The notes under the pieces: generated by a model
Database searches by the model: none
What the model saw: the letters and a program-made list of their open reading frames with translations, nothing else
Told to the model about the DNA's origin: nothing
Position numbers and translations under genes: made by a program
Part shown: piece after piece, positions 26,047 through 35,408 of the stretch
How the letters are laid out: each line of letters starts with the position of its first letter
How positions within the stretch are numbered: position 1 is the first letter of the stretch
Assembly: GCA_041745765.1 (NCBI GenBank)
Contig: JBGTIH010000001.1
Location: 1-64,000 of the forward strand
Direction: 5' to 3'
From: JAHCHG01 sp041745765
GTDB lineage: Bacteria > Acidobacteriota > Blastocatellia > Pyrinomonadales > Pyrinomonadaceae
Length of the DNA stretch: 64,000 nucleotides

Positions 26047-27524
26047 GCAAGCAGGTTGCAGTTGTTAAAACACTCGAATCTACATATCCGGCGGATGCTC
26101 CGTATAATCCATCGGAAAAATTTCCGGAATATCCTTTTACAGATAATATTTCTTCCGGTTCTAATTTTGTTTATACAGCGATTCGGCAGCTTTTTATCGA
26201 GCTTGAATACGATAAAGAAAATATCGGAAAGGGAGATTGGAATCCGCTCGGTCATTTGATAAAACCCGGAATGACGGTCGTTTTAAAGCCGAATTTTGTC
26301 AGAAGCCGGCATTATGAAAAAAAAGATCCGTATGCGATGATCACGCATCCTTCGGTTTTACGGGCGATTGCCGATTATTGCTGGATTGCTTTGAAAGGCG
26401 AAGGTAAGATTATTATCGCCGATGCGCCGCAATATGACGGCGATTGGGAAGAGCTTTTAAATCTGACCGGGCTTGATCTGGTAAAAGACTTTTTCAATTT
26501 ACAAGGCAAAATCGTCTTTGATGTTTATGATTTAAGAAATTACTGGTCGAAGAAGAGACATTTTCCTTCGATGCTGATTCCTTTGAAAGGCGATCCGAAG
26601 GGGAGTTTACGGGTAAATCTGGGTGAAGAAAGTGCAGTTAAAGATGTAAATGATCCGAACCGGCTGTACGGCGCGGTTTATCACCGGCAGGAAACGATTG
26701 AAAATCATAAAGGCGATAAACAAATTTACGAAATAGCGAATACCGTGATGACCGCAGATGTTTTTATTTCCATACCGAAATTGAAAACTCACAAAAAAGT
26801 CGGCGTAACGATGAATATAAAGGGGTTGGTCGGTGTCTGCACGAATAAAAATCTGATCGTGCATTACAGTCTCGGCGCGAAAAAAGACGGCGGCGATCAA
26901 TATCCGCCGAATCATTTTACGCCGATGGAAGAGCGTCTGATCAAAACAGAGCGTTGGATGTATGACACTTTTTTGGCAAAAAGAAGCGTTCCTCTGGAAT
27001 ATATACATCGTTCGATTTACTGGCTGCACGGAAAATTCTTAAAGCCTCTCGGCATCGGTGTCGAGAAAAAGAAGCGTTTGCTTGATGTGGGGAATTGGTA
27101 TGGAAACGATTCGGCTTGGCGAATGTGTATAGATTTGATTAAGTTGATTATGTTTTCGGATAAAGACGGCAAACTGCACAAAAAAAGGCAAAGAACTTTA
27201 TTTACAATAATTGACGGCGTAATCGGCGGCGAAAACAAGGGACCGTTAGAACCCGATCCGAATTATTCAGGCGTTTTGATCGCCAGTGAAAATTTTCTGG
27301 CAGCGGATATTGTCGGAACGCGCCTAATGGGATTTGATCCCTTAAAAATTAAAACATTTTCTTACTTATTAAACGATAAAAAATGGGATTACGGCGTAGA
27401 AAGTTTATCTGATATAGAAATCAAAACATCCGTTGAAGAAATAAAAAATTGTCTTAAGGATAATAAAAACAAGTATTTTAATTATAAACCCTATCCTGGT
27501 TGGATAGATCATATAGAAATTTAA
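26043..27524 (+). CDS. DUF362 domain protein
   Basis: 493 residues of the DUF362 family. Typical segments are GMTVVLKPNFV, MITHPSVLRAIADYC, GKIIIADAPQYDG, the central IPKLKTHKKVGVTMNIKGLVG, and the C-terminal LAADIVGTRLMGFDP. Some DUF362 proteins carry ferredoxin-like [4Fe-4S] cysteine motifs; none are visible here, only isolated cysteines (for example GVCTNKN). The function of the family is not established. Translational coupling to the CapK-like enzyme and location between epimerase and dehydrogenase genes suggest a role in making or attaching a modifying group on the polysaccharide. There is no signal peptide, so it is probably cytoplasmic. Confidence 0.85.
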   Translation: MSKQVAVVKTLESTYPADAPYNPSEKFPEYPFTDNISSGSNFVYTAIRQLFIELEYDKENIGKGDWNPLGHLIKPGMTVVLKPNFVRSRHYEKKDPYAMITHPSVLRAIADYCWIALKGEGKIIIADAPQYDGDWEELLNLTGLDLVKDFFNLQGKIVFDVYDLRNYWSKKRHFPSMLIPLKGDPKGSLRVNLGEESAVKDVNDPNRLYGAVYHRQETIENHKGDKQIYEIANTVMTADVFISIPKLKTHKKVGVTMNIKGLVGVCTNKNLIVHYSLGAKKDGGDQYPPNHFTPMEERLIKTERWMYDTFLAKRSVPLEYIHRSIYWLHGKFLKPLGIGVEKKKRLLDVGNWYGNDSAWRMCIDLIKLIMFSDKDGKLHKKRQRTLFTIIDGVIGGENKGPLEPDPNYSGVLIASENFLAADIVGTRLMGFDPLKIKTFSYLLNDKKWDYGVESLSDIEIKTSVEEIKNCLKDNKNKYFNYKPYPGWIDHIEI

Positions 27525-27534
27525 AACAATATTT

Positions 27535-28893
27535 ATGAATGAAAAAGTTTCAGTAGTAGGTTTGGGTAAATTAGGTTTGGGCTTGGCTTTGAGCATCGCG
27601 GACAGCGGAATCGAAACATTGGGAATTGATGTAAATGAAGAAATCGTCAATCAAATCAATGATTCCAAAACTCCGATCATCGAACCGCAATATCAAGAAT
27701 TATTGGAAAAACTGAAGGGTAAATTCCGCGCGTCTTTAAGCCACGCCGAGGCTATCGAGAAAACGGATATTACGTTTATTCTGGTGGCAACGCCGAGCAT
27801 CGGCGACGGCAGATTTTCCAATCGCTATGTTTCGTCCGCTCTGCAAGCTCTGGCGGAGGCTTTCGGAAAAAGCAATAAAAAAAATCATCTGTTTGTCATC
27901 AGCAGCACGGTCGTTCCAGGTTCGACGGATAGAGAATTTATCCCACTGATCGAGGAATATTCTGGAAAGAAATATCAAAAAGATTTCGATGTCTGTTTCG
28001 ATCCCGATTTTGTCGCGCTCGGTTCGGTCGTTAAAGATTTCAAAAATCCGGATTTAGTGATTATCGGTGAAAGTTCACCGGAAGCCGGCGCACGTCTCGA
28101 GGCTTTGCACCGGAAAATATGTGAAAATGAACCGAAAATTTCCCGTATGTCAATTATCAGCGGCGAAGTTGCTAAGGTCAGCTTAAACGCTTATATCACG
28201 ATGAAAATCAGTTTTGCCAATACGGTGGCGAATTTATGCGAACGAATCGAAGGCACGGATGTTGACGCGATCACGAGCGCAATAGGTGCGGATAGACGAA
28301 TTTCGCCTCATTATTTTCGCGGCGGATTGGCTTTCGGCGGAACTTGTTTTCCGCGCGATACCAAAGCCTTTATGACGATTTCAAAAGAATATGATCTGGT
28401 GCCGACGTTGATTTCGGCGGTCGAAGATGTCAATGTTCAGCAAAAATCGCATCTTGCCGAAATTGTCCGAAAACAAATCGGTGAAGAGAAAAAAGTTTCG
28501 ATTCTCGGCGTGGCTTTTAAAGATAAGACGCCGGTCATCGAAGCGTCTCCGGCGATTGATCTAATCAAGGATTTGATCAAAGAAGACATTTTAGTGACAA
28601 TTTTCGACCCGTTGGCAATGGATGATGTCAAGGTTATTTTCGATGACGAAATCAGCTATGCGCATTCTATCGAAGAATGTTTGGAAAGTTCTCCGGTGTG
28701 CGTCGTTACATTGATGTCGAAAGAATATAAACGAGAAATTGAAGAATTCAAACCGGAAAAATCTTTAAAAATTATAGATTGTTGGCGGCAGATAGATAAT
28801 GCGAAACTCGCTCCGAATGTTGATTTGGTTGCCGTCGGAAGGCATCAAACAGATAAAACAGATAAAATTGTATTAAAACATTTTACAGGATGA
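27535..28893 (+). CDS. UDP-glucose/GDP-mannose dehydrogenase family protein
   Basis: 452 residues. NAD-dependent four-electron oxidation of a nucleotide sugar to the uronic acid is expected. The N-terminal Rossmann motif is VVGLGKLGLGLALSIAD, followed by IDVNEEIV, ISSTVVPGST, the central helix, the catalytic Cys271 in FGGTCFPRD, and the C-terminal domain with SILGVAFKDKTPVIEASPA. The GLGKLGLG variant of the usual GxGxxG and the sequence of the middle region do not decide between UDP-glucose, UDP-HexNAc and GDP-mannose as substrate. Its stop overlaps the next start (ATGA). Confidence 0.88.
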   Translation: MNEKVSVVGLGKLGLGLALSIADSGIETLGIDVNEEIVNQINDSKTPIIEPQYQELLEKLKGKFRASLSHAEAIEKTDITFILVATPSIGDGRFSNRYVSSALQALAEAFGKSNKKNHLFVISSTVVPGSTDREFIPLIEEYSGKKYQKDFDVCFDPDFVALGSVVKDFKNPDLVIIGESSPEAGARLEALHRKICENEPKISRMSIISGEVAKVSLNAYITMKISFANTVANLCERIEGTDVDAITSAIGADRRISPHYFRGGLAFGGTCFPRDTKAFMTISKEYDLVPTLISAVEDVNVQQKSHLAEIVRKQIGEEKKVSILGVAFKDKTPVIEASPAIDLIKDLIKEDILVTIFDPLAMDDVKVIFDDEISYAHSIEECLESSPVCVVTLMSKEYKREIEEFKPEKSLKIIDCWRQIDNAKLAPNVDLVAVGRHQTDKTDKIVLKHFTG

Positions 28894-29822
28894 AGAAAGA
28901 TAAAATACGAGTTGAAATCGTCACTCCGGTTCACAATCGAAAAAAGTTGACATTGTTTTGTTTGAAAAGTATTTCGAGGCTTAATCGTGAAGGTTTGGAC
29001 ATTCACACGATAATTGTAGATGACGGTTCGACGGACGGTACTGCGGAAGCTATTGACAGAGAGTTTCCCGAAGTTGAAGTTATCAAAGCTGACGGGAGTT
29101 TATGGTTCACAGAAGGCACGAATGTCGGCATTAGAGAGGCTTTAAAATATAATCCGGATTATGTATTGATGATCAACGACGATCAGATTTTTGATGAGAT
29201 GGCGGTCAAATATTTGGTTGAAACAGCTGAAAAATATCCGCACTCGGTCGTCGGTTCACTGTTGCTTTTGTGGGATACGCCGCATAAGCTTTTTCAGGTT
29301 GCGCCGAAGTGGGAAACATTTTCCGGCGGTTGGCGGCATTGGTTTCATCAGACGGTTTGGACAATTCCGAAAAACCCATGGCAGGTTGATATAATTGTCG
29401 GAAACTGCGTTTTAGTTCCGGTTCAGGCGATTATTGAAGAAGGTTTGATGGATTCAAAGCGTTATCCGAATTTCGGAGATGCGGAATATACTCCGAGACT
29501 TAGAAAAAAAGGTTGGAAACTTTTGATCGAACCCCGCGCCAGAGTTTTTTGTCAGCCCAATAATATACCGGCAAAAGTGAAAAAAATGTCTCTGAAAGAA
29601 AAATTCAATGCGCTTTTTATAAATCTCGGTCATATACATAATCTGCGCCGCCGGTTTTATTCAAATTGGGACGGTGCGCCGACCAAAATTAAAGGCGTTA
29701 CGGCTTTTGCGGCATTTTTTATACGGATTTTGTTAAAAAGAAATGCAGAAGGAGAATGGGGCGGATTGCAAAAGGAAAAACCACTTTTGGATGTTTACTC
29801 AAATTCTACTGTAAAAGACTAA
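28890..29822 (+). CDS. Family 2 glycosyltransferase
   Basis: 310 residues with a GT-A fold: VEIVTPVHNRKKL at the start, the UDP/metal region IIVDDGSTDGTAEAI, an MINDD metal-binding segment near residue 95, and NFGDAEYTPRLRKKG near 190-205 as the acceptor/base region. The SLWFTEGTNVGIREAL stretch resembles rhamnosyltransferase-type GT2 proteins. It is cytoplasmic and adds one sugar to the lipid-linked repeat unit; donor and acceptor are unknown. It overlaps the dehydrogenase gene by four bases. About 116 bases without a gene follow. Confidence 0.88.
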   Translation: MKKDKIRVEIVTPVHNRKKLTLFCLKSISRLNREGLDIHTIIVDDGSTDGTAEAIDREFPEVEVIKADGSLWFTEGTNVGIREALKYNPDYVLMINDDQIFDEMAVKYLVETAEKYPHSVVGSLLLLWDTPHKLFQVAPKWETFSGGWRHWFHQTVWTIPKNPWQVDIIVGNCVLVPVQAIIEEGLMDSKRYPNFGDAEYTPRLRKKGWKLLIEPRARVFCQPNNIPAKVKKMSLKEKFNALFINLGHIHNLRRRFYSNWDGAPTKIKGVTAFAAFFIRILLKRNAEGEWGGLQKEKPLLDVYSNSTVKD

Positions 29823-29938
29823 GTTGTTTGATATTTTTGTTGAAATAAAACAACTTGCATATATCCATTTCAAATCTTACTTTAACTGTCGGAGTGCCGA
29901 CCTATGATAATTAACTTGAACAATAAACATTAGATAAA

Positions 29939-31150
29939 ATGACTCAAACACCGAAAAAGATTTATTATGTCTGGAATTATTTGGAATGGGGCGGGGCACA
30001 GATTTATTTTTTGGGAATAATAAGACAAATAAAACACGAAGCGGAAATAAAAGTAATTTTACCAGCCGAATCAGATGAACAAATTATCAAGTTTATTGAA
30101 AATGAAGATATTCCTTACGAATTATTTGAAACAAAAAATTATGAAAAAACCGCAATTTCATTAAAATCCAAATTTCATCTGCATCGAAATAAACTAAAAG
30201 GTGAATCGGATATGTTTAAGTGTTTGACGACACACGATTTATCTGACAGCGTTGTCCACATAGAACTTGCACCATGGCAATCTCTTTTTTATTTAATTCG
30301 AGTATCTCTTAAAACAAAAGTTTTTATCACCGTGCATAATTCTTTTCCGCCGGTTCCGAAATGGCGAAATATATTATGGAAATTTAAATTTGCAATCATT
30401 ACAAGATTCAAAAATTTTAATATTTTCCCCTCAAATGTTGATGCCAAACAGAGTCTCAAGCCGTATGTTCCTCAAAAGTTTTATGACAAAATAAAAGTAA
30501 CCTATACAAATGTCAATCCCGATGAAGTTGCTGATGCTTTAGCGTCTGAGATTGATAAAGAAAAATTTTTAAATAAGCACAAAATCCCCAAAAACAAATT
30601 TTTGGTTTTCTGCGTCGGGCAATTTATAGACAGAAAAGGGCGTTGGACATTTCTTGAAGCGGCGAAAAATGTGCTTGAAAAAGACAAGGATTTTGCATTT
30701 GTCTGGATTGCCAATTCAAAACCGAGCAATGAAGATTTGAAAAAAGCGAAAGACTACGGGCTTGGAGAAAATTTTATTTTTATCACATCGGATCAGGTCG
30801 GAAGCGAACATATTGATTTATTTAATTTTTTGCGGTTAGCGGATATTTTTGCTTTGGTCAGTTTTCAGGAAGGTTTGCCGATTTCTCTGCTTGAGGCGAT
30901 GGCACTCGGCATTCCGAGTATTTCGACCAATGTTAATGCCATACCGGAAGCGGTGAAACATCTTGAAACCGGTTGGCTGATCGAAGCGGGCGATGTCGCG
31001 CATTTGGAAAAGGCTTTTACCGAATTAAAAAACGACGGCGAGTTGAGAGCAAAATTATCAAAAAACGGACGGGATTTTGTTTTAGCTAATTTTAACGAAA
31101 AGGTAGTTGCAAAAATAGCTCTGGAAGCTTACCGGGAAAGTTTTAAATAG
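29939..31150 (+). CDS. Family 4 glycosyltransferase
   Basis: 403 residues of GT-B fold. The N-terminal half (WGGAQIYFLGIIRQI) is the acceptor domain. The C-terminal half has the GT4 nucleotide-sugar site: FCVGQFIDRKGRWTFLEAA, FALVSFQEGLPISLLEAMALGIP (an E-x7-E element) and VNAIPEAVKHLETGWLIEAGD. It retains the anomeric configuration in sugar transfer. The codons are more AT-rich than those of the flanking epimerase genes, as is common for glycosyltransferases acquired within such loci. A gap of about 157 bases follows, in which I see no gene. Confidence 0.88.
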   Translation: MTQTPKKIYYVWNYLEWGGAQIYFLGIIRQIKHEAEIKVILPAESDEQIIKFIENEDIPYELFETKNYEKTAISLKSKFHLHRNKLKGESDMFKCLTTHDLSDSVVHIELAPWQSLFYLIRVSLKTKVFITVHNSFPPVPKWRNILWKFKFAIITRFKNFNIFPSNVDAKQSLKPYVPQKFYDKIKVTYTNVNPDEVADALASEIDKEKFLNKHKIPKNKFLVFCVGQFIDRKGRWTFLEAAKNVLEKDKDFAFVWIANSKPSNEDLKKAKDYGLGENFIFITSDQVGSEHIDLFNFLRLADIFALVSFQEGLPISLLEAMALGIPSISTNVNAIPEAVKHLETGWLIEAGDVAHLEKAFTELKNDGELRAKLSKNGRDFVLANFNEKVVAKIALEAYRESFK

Positions 31151-31307
31151 AATTTAGAATGAATAAAGCAGTAATTATCAACTGTTTATCAACTTAAAGA
31201 CTAATATTTCTTCGGTTAAATCTTGGGTGGCGATATTGTTTGTTGGCTATTTTTGTGGATAATGAGATTTATAACCGACGACGAAAAAAAAATTAGTTAA
31301 ATTATTG

Positions 31308-31982
31308 ATGAGTAAAAAAATAGAACTTGTTCAAAGAGTAGAATTTATAAAAAATGCGTGTGCCGGCAAAAAGGTTTTGCATCTTGGCTGCACAAATTAC
31401 CCGTACACGCAAGAAGCGATTGAAAATGAAATGCTACTTCATACCGAATTAGGGAAAACGGCAAGCGAACTTTATGGTTTTGATTTTGATCAAGCCGGAA
31501 TTGATATTTTAAACATAAACGGTGTAGAAAATCTTTATCAGGCAGATTTGGAAAAACTCGAAGAAGTTAATTTGGACAAAACCTTCGATGTCATTATTGC
31601 CGGAGAAATTATCGAACATTTGAGAAACCCCGGAAAGTTTTTGCAGGGAATTCAAAGATTTATGAATTCCGAAACAAATCTTGTGATCACAACGATAAAC
31701 GCTTATTGCGCTTTCAGATTCCTAATTTACGGTTTGCGCGGAAAAGGCGGTTTGAACGAACCCGTTCACCCGGATCACGTGGCATATTATTCGTACAAAA
31801 CTCTGAGTTTGGCGATTAACAGAGAAAATTTGGTCATTAAAGATTTTTATTTTTACGATATCGGAAACGAACATCGCCCTTTTAATCGTTGGTATTACAA
31901 TTTTTTTAATGATGTTTTTGTGAAATTTTCGCCGCAATTAAGTGACGGAGTGATCGCCGTTTGCGGGTTAAACACTAAATAA
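31308..31982 (+). CDS. SAM-dependent methyltransferase, class I
   Basis: 224 residues from ATG 31308; a TTG codon directly before it is in frame. Motif I reads KVLHLGCTNYPYT, the acidic loop YGFDFDQAGIDIL, and the post-motif region FDVIIAGEIIEHLRNPGKFL. This is the pattern of small-molecule or sugar methyltransferases in polysaccharide loci. It may O-methylate a sugar of the repeat unit or a capping residue. The substrate cannot be read from the sequence. Confidence 0.85.
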   Translation: MSKKIELVQRVEFIKNACAGKKVLHLGCTNYPYTQEAIENEMLLHTELGKTASELYGFDFDQAGIDILNINGVENLYQADLEKLEEVNLDKTFDVIIAGEIIEHLRNPGKFLQGIQRFMNSETNLVITTINAYCAFRFLIYGLRGKGGLNEPVHPDHVAYYSYKTLSLAINRENLVIKDFYFYDIGNEHRPFNRWYYNFFNDVFVKFSPQLSDGVIAVCGLNTK

Positions 31983-32008
31983 AAAGTACCGCACGACATT
32001 TTATTTTT

Positions 32009-33571
32009 ATGAGAAACGATTTCGGTAATAAATATTTAAAAAGATACGGGATAAAAAAAACCGATTTATTTTTTATCTTAGTGTGTACGATTTTTTTATA
32101 TCTGCATCTGTTTCTACTGCCGGCAACGCCGATTTTTTTTGAAGAAGATCACCTTTATATCGTGCAAGACGCCTGGCGAATGTATCAAGGGGAAGAGATT
32201 TACAGAGATTTTTTCCAAAAGATGTATCCGGGAACGCAGGTTTGTTATTTAATTTTATTTAAGATTTTCGGAACACAATTCTGGACAATCGGTTTGATGA
32301 TTTTCCTGCAGGGAATCGCTTCGGTCATCATTTCTCTGGCGATTTCAAGAAAGATTTTTGAAAATATCTGGTATTCGTATCTACCGCCGACGATCTTTAT
32401 ATTCTTCGGTTTTCGTTGGTTCGGTCTGGACGGCAGTCACCGGATGTTCAGCCCTGTTTTTGCGATGCTGGCAGTTTTGATTTTGTTAAAATCGAGAACA
32501 TTTACAAGAATTTTGCTCGCCGGTGTTTTATGCGCTTTCAGCGGATTTTTTACGCAGCAGCGCGGTTTTCTGGCAGTCGCGGCAATCGGTATTTTTCTGC
32601 TATTTGATGAATTCTCCGGCAAAAAAAATTGGAAGGAATTAATCTTAAAGGAATTAACCCTTGCGCTGAGTTTTACTTTGACGCTGCTCGGCTTGATTTT
32701 GCCCTATATATTGTCCAGCGGTGTTGAAAGATTTCTCAATTATACTTTTTTTTTCATAACCAATTATGTCCAGGATCCGACCGGAAATTACGCGTCTTAT
32801 TTGATAGATATTAACAAAATTACGGAACTAGGTATGATTATGTCAGCCGTAATGTTTTTTTATCTGGCAATTATTCCCTTAATTTATTTGATTGTTTTTA
32901 TTTATCTCGGATTAAAAAGAAATGCCGAAAATGTTACATTTAAAATGCCGATTTTATTGATTGCGCTGATGGGCTTTTTTTTAACGCTCGGAACATTCGC
33001 GCCGAATCCGGGAAGATATTTTCAGATCGCTCTGCCGGCAGTGATTTTATTTGTCTGGGTGTTTTATCAATTAACAAATAAAACTGTCACAATCGTTAAG
33101 GTCGCCGTCGTTGGTTTGATAATTTTCGGACTGTTTTTATCTATAAGAGTTCAGACGAGTTGGGACACGGAAATCCTTCCGGCGAGAACCGGAAATATCG
33201 CCTTTCTTTCTCCTGTGACATTAGAAAGATATAAATGGCTGGCGGAGAATGCAAATGAAGATGATACGGTTTTTGAAGTTTATATATGCGCCGTTAATTT
33301 CCCGCTTTTGCTGAAAAATCCGACACAAATAACTTTTCTTTTAAATACGGCTTATACACCCGAATGGATGGTTTCCCAAGCAATCGAAAGTTTAGAAGAG
33401 AAAAAGACACGCTTCGTAATTTGGGACGCGGTTTGGACGGAAGAATTAGAAACAATCGAAGAAGGGGAAAATTTGAAGCCTCTCTATGATTATTTACAGG
33501 AAAAATATTACATAAAAAAGAATTTTACGCCTTATAACACACGTAAAATGCAGATATGGGAAAGAAAATGA
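32009..33571 (+). CDS. Multi-pass membrane protein, GT39/GT-C-like glycosyltransferase
   Basis: 520 residues with about ten to twelve predicted membrane helices. The first periplasmic loop carries an acidic pair in FFEEDHLYIVQDAW, followed by YRDFFQKMYPGTQV, the place where ArnT/PMT-type GT-C enzymes keep their catalytic Asp/Glu. A soluble C-terminal part (about 405-520) follows the helices. GT-C enzymes use polyprenyl-phosphate sugars on the outer face. The next gene is a DPMS-like transferase that could supply exactly such a donor, which strengthens this reading. Its stop overlaps the next start. Confidence 0.65.
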   Translation: MRNDFGNKYLKRYGIKKTDLFFILVCTIFLYLHLFLLPATPIFFEEDHLYIVQDAWRMYQGEEIYRDFFQKMYPGTQVCYLILFKIFGTQFWTIGLMIFLQGIASVIISLAISRKIFENIWYSYLPPTIFIFFGFRWFGLDGSHRMFSPVFAMLAVLILLKSRTFTRILLAGVLCAFSGFFTQQRGFLAVAAIGIFLLFDEFSGKKNWKELILKELTLALSFTLTLLGLILPYILSSGVERFLNYTFFFITNYVQDPTGNYASYLIDINKITELGMIMSAVMFFYLAIIPLIYLIVFIYLGLKRNAENVTFKMPILLIALMGFFLTLGTFAPNPGRYFQIALPAVILFVWVFYQLTNKTVTIVKVAVVGLIIFGLFLSIRVQTSWDTEILPARTGNIAFLSPVTLERYKWLAENANEDDTVFEVYICAVNFPLLLKNPTQITFLLNTAYTPEWMVSQAIESLEEKKTRFVIWDAVWTEELETIEEGENLKPLYDYLQEKYYIKKNFTPYNTRKMQIWERK

Positions 33572-34791
33572 TTGGAACAATAATTAAAGATACAGATGTT
33601 GGCGAAAAAGCGAATATCAACGGAAATATAGAAGTTTCGGTCGTAATGCCGTGTTTGAATGAAGCCGACACCCTCGAAATTTGTATCAAGAAAGCTCAGA
33701 CGGCATTTCGGGAAAGCGGAATCGTCGGCGAAATAGTCGTTGCCGACAATGGAAGTACCGACGAATCAAAAGAAATAGCGGCGAGAAACGGCGCGCGCGT
33801 GATAAATGTCGAAGAAAAAGGTTACGGAAGCGCACTGATGGGCGGAATTGAAGCGGCACGGGGAAAATTCATCATAATGGGCGACGCCGATGACAGTTAC
33901 GATTTTCTGGAAATCCCGAAATTTGTCGAGAAATTAAGAGAAGGCTTCGATCTGGTACAAGGCTGCCGTCTGCCTTCGGGCGGCGGGCAGGTTTTACCGG
34001 GCGCGATGCCTTTTCTACATCGCTGGTGGGGAAACCCTATGTTTTCAATAATGGTGAAAAAATGGTTTAAAGCTCCGATCAACGATGTCTATTGCGGTCT
34101 GCGCGGATTTACCAAAGCGCATTACGAAAGATTGAATCAACAGTGTTCGGGAATGGAATTCGCCACCGAGATGATCATCAAATCCAGTCTCTACGCCGAA
34201 GACTACGGCGTGAAAATCGCCGAAGTTCCGATCACACTGCACCCGGACGGACGAAAATCGCACGCGCCGCACCTGAAAACCTTTCGCGACGGTTGGCGCA
34301 CTCTGCGGTTTTTTCTGATGTACAGCCCGCGCTGGCTTTTTCTGATTCCCGGAATGTTTTTGATTTTGACAGGGATTTTGGGATATATCGTCGCTCTGCC
34401 GCAACTGCGTTTTGCAGGCATCACTTTCGACGCACATACACTCTTATTTGCCAGCTTATTTATTTTATGCGGTTATCAATCGGTCTTGTTTGCCATTATG
34501 ACCAAGACTTTTGCGATCAGCGAAGATTTGATGCCGGAAGATCCGAAAATGACTAAGTTTTTCGAGATCATCAATCTTGAGCGCGGTTTGATTCTGGCGG
34601 CGATTGCGCTCGTTGTCGGATTGGGTTTATTGCTTGCCTCGATAAATCAGTGGCGTTTGGCAGAGTTCGGGTTTTTGGATTATGCCGCAACCATGCGGCT
34701 TGTTATTCCCGGCGCAACACTCGTCGCGCTCGGTTTTCAGACGGTTCTATCGGGGTTTTTCGTCAGTATTTTGGGAATGAAGCGTAAATGA
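33568..34791 (+). CDS. Polyprenyl-phosphate glycosyltransferase, family 2 (DPMS-like) with membrane helices
   Basis: The start is taken as ATG 33568 (407 residues), which overlaps the preceding stop as ATGA and has GGGA upstream; ATG 33556 is in frame. The GT2 domain has VVMPCLNEADTLE, VVADNGSTDESKEIA, GDADDSYDFLEIPKF and DVYCGLRGF, typical of dolichol-phosphate mannose synthase-like enzymes. Four helices in the C-terminal ~160 residues anchor it in the membrane. It should load a sugar onto undecaprenyl phosphate for use by a GT-C transferase, probably the product of the previous gene. Confidence 0.88.
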   Translation: MIGTIIKDTDVGEKANINGNIEVSVVMPCLNEADTLEICIKKAQTAFRESGIVGEIVVADNGSTDESKEIAARNGARVINVEEKGYGSALMGGIEAARGKFIIMGDADDSYDFLEIPKFVEKLREGFDLVQGCRLPSGGGQVLPGAMPFLHRWWGNPMFSIMVKKWFKAPINDVYCGLRGFTKAHYERLNQQCSGMEFATEMIIKSSLYAEDYGVKIAEVPITLHPDGRKSHAPHLKTFRDGWRTLRFFLMYSPRWLFLIPGMFLILTGILGYIVALPQLRFAGITFDAHTLLFASLFILCGYQSVLFAIMTKTFAISEDLMPEDPKMTKFFEIINLERGLILAAIALVVGLGLLLASINQWRLAEFGFLDYAATMRLVIPGATLVALGFQTVLSGFFVSILGMKRK

Positions 34792-35393
34792 AAGTAGTTG
34801 ATAATATTCACAGCAAAAGTGTTCACACCAGAAGAGTAAATAAACTTTGCGAACATTTGTCGGATTTAATCCCGCACGGTTCCAGTGTGCTAGATGTCGG
34901 CTGCGGCGACGGTCTGCTTTCGAGTCTGATCATGCAGAAACGCACCAATATCAAATTGTCCGGTGTGGATGTGCTGGTTCGCTCGGATGCAAAAATCCCG
35001 GTTGCGGAATTTGACGGAGAATCAATACCTTTTCAGGATAAAAGTTTCGATATCGTAATGTTCGTGGATGTTTTGCACCATACGGATAATCCCGAAATTC
35101 TTTTGCGCGAAGCCGTACGGGTAGCAAATCACGCGATTGTCATCAAAGATCATACGCGAAACGGATTTTTAGCTTACCCGACCCTGCGATTTATGGATTG
35201 GGTCGGCAATGCCAAACATAATGTCGCCCTGCCGTATAACTATTGGTCGGCGCAGCAATGGACGAATGCACTGAATTCGTTAAATTTGCAAACGGAAGTC
35301 TGGATCAAGGATTTGGGATTATATCCCAAACCGGCGGATTGGATATTCGGACGCTCTTTACACTTTATTGCTAAATTCAGTTTAATTGAGTAA
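34788..35393 (+). CDS. SAM-dependent methyltransferase, class I (UbiE-like)
   Basis: 201 residues, starting in an ATGA overlap with the DPMS-like gene. Motif I is SVLDVGCGDGLLSS, then GVDVLVRSDAKIPV, FDGESIPFQDKSFDIVMFVDVLHHTDNPEILL (the methyltransferase_11 signature, here split by family-typical residues) and VIKDHTRNG. It modifies a small substrate, probably a lipid-linked sugar made in this locus. It is the last gene of the tightly coupled block 32009-35393. Confidence 0.86.
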   Translation: MKVVDNIHSKSVHTRRVNKLCEHLSDLIPHGSSVLDVGCGDGLLSSLIMQKRTNIKLSGVDVLVRSDAKIPVAEFDGESIPFQDKSFDIVMFVDVLHHTDNPEILLREAVRVANHAIVIKDHTRNGFLAYPTLRFMDWVGNAKHNVALPYNYWSAQQWTNALNSLNLQTEVWIKDLGLYPKPADWIFGRSLHFIAKFSLIE

Positions 35394-35408
35394 ATTTAAA
35401 GATTGATA

